NCBI GenBank assembly: GCA_013140705.1
Contig: JABFSH010000006.1
Coordinates: 1 to 52,502, forward strand
Reading direction: 5' to 3'
DNA from: Methylococcaceae bacterium
Lineage (GTDB): Bacteria > Pseudomonadota > Gammaproteobacteria > Methylococcales > Methylomonadaceae
DNA length: 52,502 nt
In this document: piece by piece, positions 7,956-16,731 of the stretch
How positions within the stretch are numbered: the stretch's first letter is position 1
How the letters are laid out: each line of letters begins with the position of its first letter
Position numbers and translations under genes: made by a program
The notes under the pieces: model-generated
Databases searched by the model: none
The model's input: the letters and a program-made list of their open reading frames with translations, nothing else
Told to the model about the DNA's origin: nothing

Positions 7956-10046
7956 TCATACCCGTCTTCCAACCGTTGAAACTACCTTAATCTGCCGATC
8001 GGCAGGTATTTCGTTGTAAGACAAGACATGTAATGGTTGTATAGAATGGCGAACGAATCGGGATAACCAAGGCCGGATATAGGATGACACCAACAATACC
8101 GGTGTCTGTCCTTCCATTTCCATCTTCTGGGTACTGTCCTGCAATGATTTATGCATCTGCTCCGCCAACCCCGGTTCAATCCCGACACCGCTTTCGCCTG
8201 CCGTCTGTAATGATCTATGCAACAACTGTTCCAACTCATGATCCAGCGTTATGACTGGTAATTCATTTTGTATACCACTGATTTCACTAACAATTAATCT
8301 TCCAAGAGAAGAGCGAACTGCCGATGTTAAGATGTCGGGATCTTGACTCTTGGCACCGTATTCTGCCAAAGTTTCGGCAATACTTCGGATATCCCTGATA
8401 GGCACCCCTTCCTGCAACAGATTTTGTAATACCTTGACCACAACACCCAGAGGCAAAGTTTTAGGCACCAAATCCTCAACCAGTTTCGGCGCCAGCTTGG
8501 CCAGATTGTCCAGAATTTTCTGGGCTTCCTCATAGCCGAACAGTTTATAGGCATGGGATTGCAGCAAATGGCTCAAGTGTGTCGCAACAACCGTTGCCGG
8601 ATCAACGACGGTATAGCCCAAAGTCATGGCATGATCTTTTTGACTGGGCTCGATCCAGACCGCATCCAGGCCAAAGGCGGGGTCTTTACAGGTTTTGCCC
8701 GATAAGGTCCCAAAAACTCGCCCTGGATTAATTGCCATTTCCATCTCCGGAACCATATCGGCCTCGCCCACGGTCACGCCCATCAGAGATATCCGATATG
8801 TGGTGGGACTTAAATCAAGATTATCGCGAATATGTACCGTCGGAATTAAAAAACCCAAGTCCTGGGACAATTTTTTCCTGACACCCTTGATACGCGTCAT
8901 TAATTGTCCATCCTGGTTTTTATCAACCAAGGGTATCAATCGATAGCCCACTTCCAGCCCAATTACGTCAACCGGCATCACATCGTCCCAACCCAGTTCC
9001 TTGATTTCCATCGCTTTATGAAACTGCGCGACCGGCAGATTATCAATCTCGACCAGTTCAGCTGTTTTATGACGTTTGTCTATCCAATAACCAGAACCCG
9101 CGAGCGCCGAGGCCAGCAGGATAAAAACCAGGTTCGGCATACCTGGAATGATGCCCAGCAAGCCAATTACACCCGCTGTAATAAATAAGGCTTTGGGATT
9201 TTCAAATAATTGCGCACTGACCTGTTGGCCAATATTTTGGCCACTACTGCCCACTTTTGTGACTACCAACGCAGAAGCCGAAGACAACAGTAATGACGGA
9301 ATCTGGGCCACCAAGCCATCGCCTATCGTCAATAATACATAGATTTTACCGGCTTCAGCAAAACCCAATCCATGTTGGGCCATACCGATGGCTAAACCAC
9401 CAATGATATTGACAAACAGAATAATAATGCCGGCAATAGCATCACCACGTACAAATTTACTGGCTCCATCCATAGAGCCGTAAAAATCCGCTTCCGTCGC
9501 CACTTCTGCGCGCCGAGCCCGTGCTTCATCCTGGGAAATCAAGCCAGCGTTCAAATCCGCATCAATCGCCATTTGCTTGCCTGGCATTGCATCAAGCGTA
9601 AATCGAGCCCCGACTTCAGCCACCCGACCCGCACCCTTGGTTACGACGATGAAATTGATCACCACCAGGATGATAAAGACGACCAGACCTACAGCAAAAT
9701 TTCCGCCAATAACAAATTCACCAAAGGCCTGGATCACTTTTCCTGCAGCATCACCACCGTTATGACCTTCCAGCAAAACAATTCGCGTTGATGCCACGTT
9801 GAGCGCCAAGCGTAGCAGGGTTGCCAATAAAATGACTGTCGGGAATGACGCAAATTCGAGTGGTTTCAGCGTATAGATAACAACCAGTAATATGATTAAC
9901 GAAAACGCGATATTGAAGGTAAAAAATAAATCGAGAATGAACGCCGGCAACGGCAATATGATCATTGCCAGAATCATCATAATCACCAATGGCGCGCCTA
10001 ATTCGGCTTTGCCCAGTAATCTGAGTACTGACATTATTCTCGTCAT
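7956..10046 (-). CDS. flhA: Flagellar export gate protein FlhA
   Basis: At 696 aa it has the expected length. The N-terminal half has about eight membrane helices and contains the FHIPEP signature region (DLFFTFNIAF through ASFPTVILLATLLRLALN). The C-terminal cytoplasmic half forms the nonameric ring that docks chaperone-substrate complexes. The ATG at 10046 is preceded by TAAGG eight bases upstream, better than the internal ATG four codons later. FlhA lies between flhB (9 bases upstream) and flhF in a compact operon. Together with FliPQR and FlhB it forms the type III export gate. Confidence 0.97.
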   Translation of the reverse strand: MTRIMSVLRLLGKAELGAPLVIMMILAMIILPLPAFILDLFFTFNIAFSLIILLVVIYTLKPLEFASFPTVILLATLLRLALNVASTRIVLLEGHNGGDAAGKVIQAFGEFVIGGNFAVGLVVFIILVVINFIVVTKGAGRVAEVGARFTLDAMPGKQMAIDADLNAGLISQDEARARRAEVATEADFYGSMDGASKFVRGDAIAGIIILFVNIIGGLAIGMAQHGLGFAEAGKIYVLLTIGDGLVAQIPSLLLSSASALVVTKVGSSGQNIGQQVSAQLFENPKALFITAGVIGLLGIIPGMPNLVFILLASALAGSGYWIDKRHKTAELVEIDNLPVAQFHKAMEIKELGWDDVMPVDVIGLEVGYRLIPLVDKNQDGQLMTRIKGVRKKLSQDLGFLIPTVHIRDNLDLSPTTYRISLMGVTVGEADMVPEMEMAINPGRVFGTLSGKTCKDPAFGLDAVWIEPSQKDHAMTLGYTVVDPATVVATHLSHLLQSHAYKLFGYEEAQKILDNLAKLAPKLVEDLVPKTLPLGVVVKVLQNLLQEGVPIRDIRSIAETLAEYGAKSQDPDILTSAVRSSLGRLIVSEISGIQNELPVITLDHELEQLLHRSLQTAGESGVGIEPGLAEQMHKSLQDSTQKMEMEGQTPVLLVSSYIRPWLSRFVRHSIQPLHVLSYNEIPADRQIKVVSTVGRRV

Positions 10047-10055
10047 ATTGATACC

Positions 10056-11189
10056 TTACCTATCTTGTTTGAATTCTTCAGGGACTTTAATATTTCGAGG
10101 CGGCAATGGCTCGTCCCAACGATTTTGTCGAGCCGCCTTGAGCTGATACACATACGCCAGAACCTGGGCGACCGCCAAATAAAGACCTTGTGGAATTTCT
10201 TTGTCGAGGTCGGTCGCATAATACAATGCTCTTGCCAAAGGCGGGGACGCCAGCAGCGGCACGTTGGCTCCAATAGCAATATTCCGGATTTGCGCCGCCA
10301 TCAAATCAACGCCTTTCGCCACCAGTTTGGGTGCGCTATTGGAGTTTTGGTCGTATTTTAGTGCGACGGCATAATGATTCGGGTTAGTCACAATGACATC
10401 GGCTTTCGGCACCTCCGCCATCATTCGGTTTTGTGCCATTTCCATCTGCATTCTCCGTAAACGGCCTTTAACTTCAGGACTGCCTTCGGATTCTTTCATT
10501 TCGTCCTTGATTTCCTGTAAGGTCATTTTCAGTTTTTTGCTGTGATCCCATAGCTGATAAGGCACATCAATTGCTACCACCGCTATCAAGGATGCACTGA
10601 GTACCAAAAAACAAATACCGACGATGTGAGTGCCATGCAAAATCGCTTGATCAACATTTTCCGTACCCAGGCCTAGCAGTTCATTGACAAAGTGTTTAAT
10701 CAACAGCATGGCAACCGCAAAGATCAGAAAAAATTTGAGCAAGGCCTTCACTAATTCAATTAAGCCGCGCAGCGCAAACAATCGCCCAAGCCCTTTGATG
10801 GGGTCGAGTTTTTCCAGTTTGGGAGAAATGGCTTCCCAACTGAACACCCAGCCGCCAAGCGCCAGTGGTGCAATAATGGCTGCCACGACCATCACGGCCA
10901 GAAATGGTGCGCTCAACATGACACCATCCCACATGACCTGTTTAAGATGGGTAATGGGGCTGGTCGGATCAAAAATGCTTTCACGACTCAGCTTGAACTG
11001 CGATCGCATCATTGTCAGCAGACTATTGCCCATTTTTCCACCCAGCATCAGCAATAATAAAGAACTGGCCATCAATATGACAAAGGTATTCAACTCTCTG
11101 GAACGGGCAATCTGGCCTTTTTTGTGGGCATCTTCCAGCCGTTTACTGGTGGGTTCTTCGGTTTTTTCTTGATCAGAATCTTCGGACAT
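10056..11189 (-). CDS. flhB: Flagellar export switch protein FlhB
   Basis: The 377-aa protein has four membrane helices (about 30-210) and a cytoplasmic domain with the self-cleavage site NPNH at about residue 269, a variant of the common NPTH. The N-terminal DQEKTEEPTSKRLEDAHKKG segment is typical. Autocleavage after the asparagine switches export from rod-hook to filament substrates. The C-terminal tail ends with a short charged extension (PRNIKVPEEFKQDR). It is separated by 8 bases from fliR. Confidence 0.97.
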   Translation of the reverse strand: MSEDSDQEKTEEPTSKRLEDAHKKGQIARSRELNTFVILMASSLLLLMLGGKMGNSLLTMMRSQFKLSRESIFDPTSPITHLKQVMWDGVMLSAPFLAVMVVAAIIAPLALGGWVFSWEAISPKLEKLDPIKGLGRLFALRGLIELVKALLKFFLIFAVAMLLIKHFVNELLGLGTENVDQAILHGTHIVGICFLVLSASLIAVVAIDVPYQLWDHSKKLKMTLQEIKDEMKESEGSPEVKGRLRRMQMEMAQNRMMAEVPKADVIVTNPNHYAVALKYDQNSNSAPKLVAKGVDLMAAQIRNIAIGANVPLLASPPLARALYYATDLDKEIPQGLYLAVAQVLAYVYQLKAARQNRWDEPLPPRNIKVPEEFKQDR

Positions 11190-11197
11190 AATCCTGC

Positions 11198-11971
11198 CTA
11201 AAGTCGCAACAGTCTACTGATCAAGTCATAGGCTCCAGTTAAAATGCCAGTGAACTGATCCAATACGTCCGGCAAGGTTTGCCACATCAACAGTATACCG
11301 AGCATTAATGTAACCGGGAAACCCACAGAAAAAATATTCAACTGAGGAGCTGCGCGGGTCGCCACACCAAAACTGACGTTAATTAATAGTAAACTGATCA
11401 TGACCGGCATCGACAACAGCAAGCCACCAGCAAACATGCGAGTGCTCCAGGCCAGAATCGTCCACAGATCAGTTCTAGTAATACCTTCCAGGCCAATAGG
11501 CAATGACGTGAAGCTATCCAGCAACATCTTGATTAACAGTAAGTGACCATCCAGACTCAAAAATATCAACATGCTGCAAATCACGTAAAATTGTGCGACC
11601 ACCGGAACCTGTTGACCGTTTTGTGGATCAACCATGGAGGCAAAACCCAATCCCATGCTTAATGCAATGCCCTGACCGGCGAAAACGACGGTTGCAAAAA
11701 CCAGCTGCACGATAAATCCAGTCAACAAGCCAATTGCAATCTGCTGTACAGCAACAACCAACCCGTCTGCACTGAACATTTCAACTGCAGGCAGGGGCGG
11801 AACTAACGGCATCACAACAAGCGCCAAAGCCACGGACAGAATTAATCTGACACGCGCAGGGACAGCCTGGATACTGAATACCGGTACAGCAACAAACATT
11901 GCACTTATACGCAATAGTGGCCACAAAAATGCAACGCTCTGTTCTAAAATTTGCGCTTCGGTAAAATTCAA
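11198..11971 (-). CDS. fliR: Flagellar export protein FliR
   Basis: This is a 257-aa polytopic protein with about six membrane helices and the FliR features GLGFASMVDPQNG and QLVFATVVFAGQGIALSMG. In the export gate FliR forms part of the helical FliP5Q4R1 channel. Four bases separate it from fliQ upstream and eight from flhB downstream. Confidence 0.96.
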   Translation of the reverse strand: MNFTEAQILEQSVAFLWPLLRISAMFVAVPVFSIQAVPARVRLILSVALALVVMPLVPPLPAVEMFSADGLVVAVQQIAIGLLTGFIVQLVFATVVFAGQGIALSMGLGFASMVDPQNGQQVPVVAQFYVICSMLIFLSLDGHLLLIKMLLDSFTSLPIGLEGITRTDLWTILAWSTRMFAGGLLLSMPVMISLLLINVSFGVATRAAPQLNIFSVGFPVTLMLGILLMWQTLPDVLDQFTGILTGAYDLISRLLRL

Positions 11972-11975
11972 TGAA

Positions 11976-12245
11976 TCAGCCTATCATCTGCGGAATTTCG
12001 CGAATTAACTCCTGAAAATAGTCGAGAAAGACCTGTAACATCCAGGGCCCAACAATTAATAAAACCAGTCCGATAACGATTAATTTCGGAACAAATGTCA
12101 ATGTGGTTTCGTTAATTTGGGTTGCGGCCTGAAACATCGCAATAATCAAGCCGACCGCCAAAGAAGGCAGCAAAATGGGCGCCGTCAGTTTTACGGCCAC
12201 CATCATCGCGTCCTGGCTAACCTTGTAGATCGTTTCCGGTACCAT
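11976..12245 (-). CDS. fliQ: Flagellar export protein FliQ
   Basis: This 89-aa protein has two membrane helices separated by the conserved ATQINETTLTFVPK loop. It is the normal length. Four copies line the FliPQR channel of the flagellar type III export gate. It follows fliP after a 72-base gap, the largest within fliO-flhB, and no obvious promoter or terminator was seen in that gap. Confidence 0.96.
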   Translation of the reverse strand: MVPETIYKVSQDAMMVAVKLTAPILLPSLAVGLIIAMFQAATQINETTLTFVPKLIVIGLVLLIVGPWMLQVFLDYFQELIREIPQMIG

Positions 12246-12317
12246 TTTGCTCCTGTGTTGTTAAACTGGCGTCTATTCTATAAGGGGGGCTAAAGCAGCT
12301 TTTGAACCAGTGTGTCC

Positions 12318-13076
12318 TCAGCCAACATAAAAGCTGGCTGCCAGCATTTCCATGATCAAAGACCAGCCGTCGGCCAATACAAACAACATTATTTTGAACG
12401 GCAATGACACAATCATCGGCGACAACATCATCATACCCATTGACATCAGCACACTGGCCACGACCAGATCGATAATCAAAAACGGCAAAAAAATCAAAAA
12501 ACCAATCTGAAAGGCTGTTTTCAGTTCACTCGTCACATACGCCGGTAACAATAACGAAAATGACACATCATCTGCAGACTGCAATTCCGTCTTACCGGAA
12601 ATCCGGATGAATAATTCCAGATCAGACTCGCGGGTCTGCTTCAGCATAAATTGCCTGAATGGCTCAGACGCTTTAGTCAGCGCCGTTGTCACATCAATTT
12701 TATCTTCCATATAAGGCTGGACCGCATCTGTATTGACCTTCTCCAGGACTGGCATCATGATGAAAATAGTCAAAAACAGAGACAGTCCCAGCAAAACCTG
12801 GTTGCTGGGCGCCTGCCCAGAGCCCAACGCTTGCCGCAACAAACTTAAAACGATGATGATCCGGGTAAACGATGTCATGGTCAGCAACAACGCCGGCAAC
12901 ACCGTCAGCATGGTCATCAACGCCAGAATCTGAATGGTTACGCTATACGTCTGCCCACCTTGCTTGTTGGTAGTCACCGTTAGCGCATCAATGCCTGGTG
13001 CAGCCCAAAGCGTGCTTTCGGGTAACCAAAAAATAACCACAATTGAAAGTAACTGCAGCGCTTGGCGTTTATGCAT
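12318..13076 (-). CDS. fliP: Flagellar export protein FliP
   Basis: The 252-aa protein starts with a cleavable-type signal sequence ([20 protein letters not shown]) and has four further membrane helices. It has the FliP signatures [26 protein letters not shown] and [19 protein letters not shown]. Five copies form the core of the export channel. Its start overlaps the fliO stop by eight bases. Confidence 0.97.
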   Translation of the reverse strand: MHKRQALQLLSIVVIFWLPESTLWAAPGIDALTVTTNKQGGQTYSVTIQILALMTMLTVLPALLLTMTSFTRIIIVLSLLRQALGSGQAPSNQVLLGLSLFLTIFIMMPVLEKVNTDAVQPYMEDKIDVTTALTKASEPFRQFMLKQTRESDLELFIRISGKTELQSADDVSFSLLLPAYVTSELKTAFQIGFLIFLPFLIIDLVVASVLMSMGMMMLSPMIVSLPFKIMLFVLADGWSLIMEMLAASFYVG

Positions 13077-13509
13077 CGGTTTGCCCTTTCATAGCCTGCA
13101 TCAATTTATTAGCGAATCCGTCGCTTCCTTCGATCGGCGCTGCCTTTATCAAACATTCGTCATTTTCCAAGACATGCAATTTTTCTATACGCCCAGGTGT
13201 TACACCTAAAATCAGCTGCTTTTTCCCGACTTGTAACAGTATGATTTTTTCGCGCATCCCTAACGAAAGGGCTCCGACGATGCGCATTTGTTCCGCGCGA
13301 TTCATCGAGAGTCCATTCAGTTTGCGCATCGCCCAAACGGATAGAAAAAATACACTCAAAACAATCAGTAAGCCCAGACTCCAATTGAGTACATTCGCTG
13401 ATACTGTAGCCCTGGCCGTCGATGGAACATTTCTTGTGCCCTCTTCGGCCAAACAATAGGTTGGCCACCACATAAGCACGAACAGAAACATTTCTTTAAA
13501 CATGCACAT
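13069..13509 (-). CDS. fliO: Flagellar assembly protein FliO
   Basis: This is a short, poorly conserved protein of up to 146 aa. An N-terminal signal-like segment is followed by one membrane helix ([18 protein letters not shown]) and a small cytoplasmic domain with the FliO pattern [29 protein letters not shown]. FliO helps assemble FliP. An ATG two codons downstream (13503) is an equally plausible start, and the Shine-Dalgarno sequence is weak for both. The gene lies in the standard fliN-fliO-fliP position. Confidence 0.9.
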   Translation of the reverse strand: MCMFKEMFLFVLMWWPTYCLAEEGTRNVPSTARATVSANVLNWSLGLLIVLSVFFLSVWAMRKLNGLSMNRAEQMRIVGALSLGMREKIILLQVGKKQLILGVTPGRIEKLHVLENDECLIKAAPIEGSDGFANKLMQAMKGQTDA

Positions 13510-13513
13510 CCGA

Positions 13514-13876
13514 TTATAACCGCTTGACGCGTTCAGAGGGACTGATAACGTCTGTCAAGCGGATTCCAAATTTATCGTTTACAACAACCACTTCGCCATG
13601 GGCAATTAAGGTTCCGTTTACCAAAACATCCAGGGGCTCGCCAGCAAAGCGATCCAGCTCGACTACCGAGCCTTGATTCAGCTGCAATAAATTCCTGATG
13701 TTGATCTGGGTTCGCCCAATTTCCATGGACAAAGTTACAGGTACATCCAGAATGACATCCATATTAATTTCATCTGAATTGGTCGAGGATTTAGCATTAT
13801 CGGCCTGACTATCAAATTCCTGAAAAGCGGCTGCTTCAAAATCATCTATTGTTTGCTCGTTAGGATCTTCGCTCAT
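13514..13876 (-). CDS. fliN: Flagellar C-ring protein FliN
   Basis: The 120-aa protein has an acidic, flexible N-terminus and a C-terminal SpoA domain (about 45-118) with ILDVPVTLSMEIGRTQINIRNLLQLNQGSVVELD and GEVVVVNDKFGIRLTDV. FliN forms the base of the switch complex with FliM and FliG, binds CheY-P and recruits FliH-FliI. A 210-base gap with a strong hairpin separates it from fliM, unusual in this operon. Confidence 0.96.
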   Translation of the reverse strand: MSEDPNEQTIDDFEAAAFQEFDSQADNAKSSTNSDEINMDVILDVPVTLSMEIGRTQINIRNLLQLNQGSVVELDRFAGEPLDVLVNGTLIAHGEVVVVNDKFGIRLTDVISPSERVKRL

Positions 13877-14046
13877 TGTCCTGTTCCGCTATGTTGTAGG
13901 TAATCGAAAAAATTGGAAATACTATTAATTTTTGTAAAGCGAGTGGTAATTGTTCTTCCACGGCCTCAGCGCGACCGGTGGTTGTGTTGAATGTGTTCAC
14001 TTTTTTCCGTTCGTGGTCAGCCTATCGAAGCACGATTGGATAAATT

Positions 14047-14083
14047 TTAGAGGTTCCCAAAAAATTTTGGTTAGCACCTCTTA
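14047..14083. other. Inverted repeat in the fliM-fliN gap
   Basis: The 210-base gap 13877-14086 contains AGAGGT (14049-14054) facing ACCTCT (14076-14081), with a further CCAAAA/TTTTGG pairing inside. On the minus strand it begins four bases beyond the fliM stop. The RNA would fold into a stable hairpin without a clear T-tract, so it may be a partial terminator, an RNA processing or stability element. I saw no ORF in the rest of the gap. Confidence 0.55.
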
Positions 14084-14086
14084 AAT

Positions 14087-15070
14087 TTAAGGAATTATCT
14101 TGTCGATAATTTGTAAGGCATAATTTCCATCGGAAATGCCTACTTTCGCCTCAAGCACAGGAATGCCTTCCGCTTTAAGTTTGACCGTTTCAGGCATGTC
14201 GATCGGTATCACATCACCTTTTTTGAGACGCATAACCTCTTTAAGGCTCATGTTTTTCTCAACCAACAGACTGCTTAAATTCAGTGGAGCCCTTAAAATT
14301 TCATTGCGCAAAGCAAATTGCCAACTACCATCAACATCCCCACTATCCCCGCTGATGGCATCCAATAAATCCCGGATGGGCTCCACCATGGAATAGGGCA
14401 TGGTTATGTTGATATCGCCGCCACCGCCTTCCAGTTCAACATGTATGGTAGAAATCACGACAATTTCTCCAGGATCTACAATATTGGCAAAGCGGGGGTT
14501 AACTTCAGAACTCACATATTCAAAATTGAGTTCCATTACCGGCTTCCAGGCTTCCTTTAAATCCTTAAAAATCATTTCAATGATCAAGCTGATGATACGC
14601 ATTTCTGTTGGTGTGAACTCCTTGCCTTCAGCCTGATTGTAGAACTGTCCGTTTCCGCCAAAAAAATTGTCCACCACGGTAAAAACCAGCCTGGGTTCCA
14701 TAACAATTAATGCGCGTCCACGCAATGGATTAAATTTGACGATACTCAAATTCGTTGGAACAAGCAGGCCTTGAATGTATTCGGAAAATTTTTGAACTTG
14801 AATACCCGAAATAAAAATTTCAGCGGAACGGCGCAGAAAGTTAAACAATGAAATGCGGAATAACCTGGAAAATCGTTCATTAACCATTTCCAGGGTCGGC
14901 ATCCGACCCCGGACAATTCTCTCCTGACTACTGAAATCGTAAATTCTGTAACCACCACTGTCTTGCAATTCTTCCTCATCAATGCCGATTTCCGTATCAA
15001 AATTGATATCTCCATCATCTACACCATTGAGCAGTGCGTCAATTTCAGCCTGAGAAAGTAAGTCACTCAT
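14087..15070 (-). CDS. fliM: Flagellar motor switch protein FliM
   Basis: The 327-aa protein begins with the CheY-P-binding peptide (MSDLLSQAEIDALLNGVDDG), followed by the middle CheC-like domain with FFGGNGQFYN and a C-terminal SpoA domain. It is the FliG-binding layer of the C-ring and sets rotation direction. Two bases separate it from fliL. Confidence 0.97.
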   Translation of the reverse strand: MSDLLSQAEIDALLNGVDDGDINFDTEIGIDEEELQDSGGYRIYDFSSQERIVRGRMPTLEMVNERFSRLFRISLFNFLRRSAEIFISGIQVQKFSEYIQGLLVPTNLSIVKFNPLRGRALIVMEPRLVFTVVDNFFGGNGQFYNQAEGKEFTPTEMRIISLIIEMIFKDLKEAWKPVMELNFEYVSSEVNPRFANIVDPGEIVVISTIHVELEGGGGDINITMPYSMVEPIRDLLDAISGDSGDVDGSWQFALRNEILRAPLNLSSLLVEKNMSLKEVMRLKKGDVIPIDMPETVKLKAEGIPVLEAKVGISDGNYALQIIDKIIP

Positions 15071-15072
15071 AG

Positions 15073-15627
15073 TTATTGCATAACAAAAGAAGTGAAAAAT
15101 ATATCTTTTACATGACTCTTCCCTGTCATTTTCTCCAAGACTTCTGAAACATTTGCCAAAATTTCGGCACGAAGCTTGTCTTTACCTTCTCGAGTCTTCA
15201 AACTTTCCACCCCTTGAGCGTTAATCAACATCAATAAATTATTTCGAATCATGGGCTCATTTTTTTTCAACGCGTCAATAGTCGCCGCACCTTCAACCAG
15301 AAAGGAAAGTGAAATAGACACAAACCGGACTGATGTTGATTTTGAAAAATCAACAACAAGCGGTTTACCCAGATCATGATAGAGCCTTTCAACCTTGGCA
15401 TGTTCTTCGTCAGTAGGCTCTGACTCTTCTTCGTGCTTCTCTTTGGACTTTTCTTTATGCCCCCCCTTTTTATCGTCTCCAGCTTCCTTGGCGCCATGCC
15501 CACGTATGAAAAAGTAATAGCCGGCACCACCGCCACCTGCTAACAAGATAACTAATGCAACAATGACAATAATCAGCTTTTTGGACGATTTATGTTCTTC
15601 TACATTTTCTTTTTTGTGTTCAGCCAT
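15073..15627 (-). CDS. fliL: Flagellar basal body protein FliL
   Basis: The 184-aa protein has a lysine-rich cytoplasmic N-terminus, one membrane helix (LIIVIVALVILLAGGGGAGYYFFI), a charged Glu/Lys/His linker and a periplasmic domain ending in VKDIFFTSFVMQ, the conserved FliL end. FliL surrounds stators and supports torque. It is the first gene of the fliLMNOPQR-flhBA unit; GGA stands eight bases before the ATG and a sigma-54-like promoter lies just upstream. Confidence 0.93.
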   Translation of the reverse strand: MAEHKKENVEEHKSSKKLIIVIVALVILLAGGGGAGYYFFIRGHGAKEAGDDKKGGHKEKSKEKHEEESEPTDEEHAKVERLYHDLGKPLVVDFSKSTSVRFVSISLSFLVEGAATIDALKKNEPMIRNNLLMLINAQGVESLKTREGKDKLRAEILANVSEVLEKMTGKSHVKDIFFTSFVMQ

Positions 15628-15655
15628 AAGTTTATCCTTTGTTAACCCTTAAATA

Positions 15656-15671
15656 AGCAATTTGAAGACCA
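15656..15671 (-). promoter_or_regulatory. Possible sigma-54 promoter of the fliL operon
   Basis: On the minus strand TGG TCTTCAAAT TGC gives the sigma-54 spacing GG-N10-GC (GG at 15669-15670, GC at 15657-15658), with TTGC at the -12 element. Only the GG and TTGC parts match the consensus; the CAC after GG does not. The predicted start is about 18 bases before the fliL ATG. In Pseudomonas fliLMNOPQR depends on sigma-54 and FleQ, which agrees. Confidence 0.45.
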
Positions 15672-15877
15672 TAAAAAACAATGCGTGTAGAAACAGTAGC
15701 ATATATTTTTCAACTTACTTAACCCGCTTTAATAGATTCTTTTAAATCTAAAGCTAGTATAGAAGATTCCTGCATAATTACGCTTAGCTTATAAAAAAGA
15801 TCATTATAAAATAATGGGATAGCGCTAACATACAAAATCAGTTACCATTAAATCCTGACAAGGGCATAGCTCAAAGG

Positions 15878-16717
15878 ATGACTTCATTAATACTTGTCCT
15901 TGGACCATACAGTGCCATTAGAACCTTATTATTTAGTCGTGACAATATTTTGACATACCAAGCATTAAGCATTCCGACCATTAAAAATCCGACAGACTTC
16001 TTTGATGTGTTATTTGCCGGTAATCGACTTAAGGCTGCGTTATTGGAATCCCGACTGGATCAAAAAACATACCGACTTGTGTTCGCCAGACAGGAACAGG
16101 ACGTCCTGGTACAGCTACAAATGCGGGCATTTGACTTGATCGTACTAGCATTTAATAAAAATATCCTGGAAATCATCAAACTGACCAAAAGCGCCAACAT
16201 CCCTAACAACAGAACTCCAGTTGTGGCATTATTAAATCCACAAGAAATTAATCAGAAAATACATTTACTTGATGCAGGCATTGAAGATTGTCTGATAGGA
16301 GACACTTTTGAAAATCAGATCATTGATTTAATTAATGACTGGAAAAGCAAGAAAAACAATACAATGGCTTTGAATTATATTGCCCTTATAAGTGACAGAA
16401 CAAAACATAACCAACGCCTAACAGTAACTATTTTTAACAAACTATTCGAGGAGCTCCCCTGGCAAATTAAAATCATCAAGGAAGCTTTAGACAGACAGGA
16501 CTATAAATTAGCCGTGGAAACAGTACATATTTTGCATGGCTCAGTGAGTTTATGCAATTTGGAGGAAATTAGAAAAATAGCGTTTTTTTTAGAGAGTTGC
16601 TTAAGAAGTAAAAATTATGATGCCGTGTACGAATATTTTTTAATGCTTGAGACTTACATCCTAAACTTTACCAGCTATAGGAATTTAATCCTTGCCAACC
16701 TTCAATCCACTCCATGA
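15878..16717 (+). CDS. Degenerate receiver plus Hpt-domain protein, 279 aa
   Basis: The first 155 residues have the alternating hydrophobic pattern of a response-regulator receiver (FDLIVLAF, TPVVALLN, LLDAGIEDCLIGD). The position of the phospho-accepting Asp is Ala (A91), and no acidic pair is seen near the N-terminus. Residues 190-270 look like an Hpt four-helix bundle: AVETVHILHGSVSLCNLEEI contains a candidate phospho-His, H217, followed by L and G but with His where the usual Lys stands. A non-phosphorylatable receiver fused to an Hpt module is an inference from motif spacing. It could relay phosphate for a hybrid kinase encoded elsewhere. It is transcribed away from fliL and towards the fimV 3' end, alone. 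Confidence 0.6.
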   Translation: MTSLILVLGPYSAIRTLLFSRDNILTYQALSIPTIKNPTDFFDVLFAGNRLKAALLESRLDQKTYRLVFARQEQDVLVQLQMRAFDLIVLAFNKNILEIIKLTKSANIPNNRTPVVALLNPQEINQKIHLLDAGIEDCLIGDTFENQIIDLINDWKSKKNNTMALNYIALISDRTKHNQRLTVTIFNKLFEELPWQIKIIKEALDRQDYKLAVETVHILHGSVSLCNLEEIRKIAFFLESCLRSKNYDAVYEYFLMLETYILNFTSYRNLILANLQSTP

Positions 16718-16731
16718 GTCACCGGCATTAA

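Noticed and set aside
13877-14086. Small gene in the fliM-fliN gap
   Set aside because: All frames are broken within about 30 codons and no ribosome-binding site was found.
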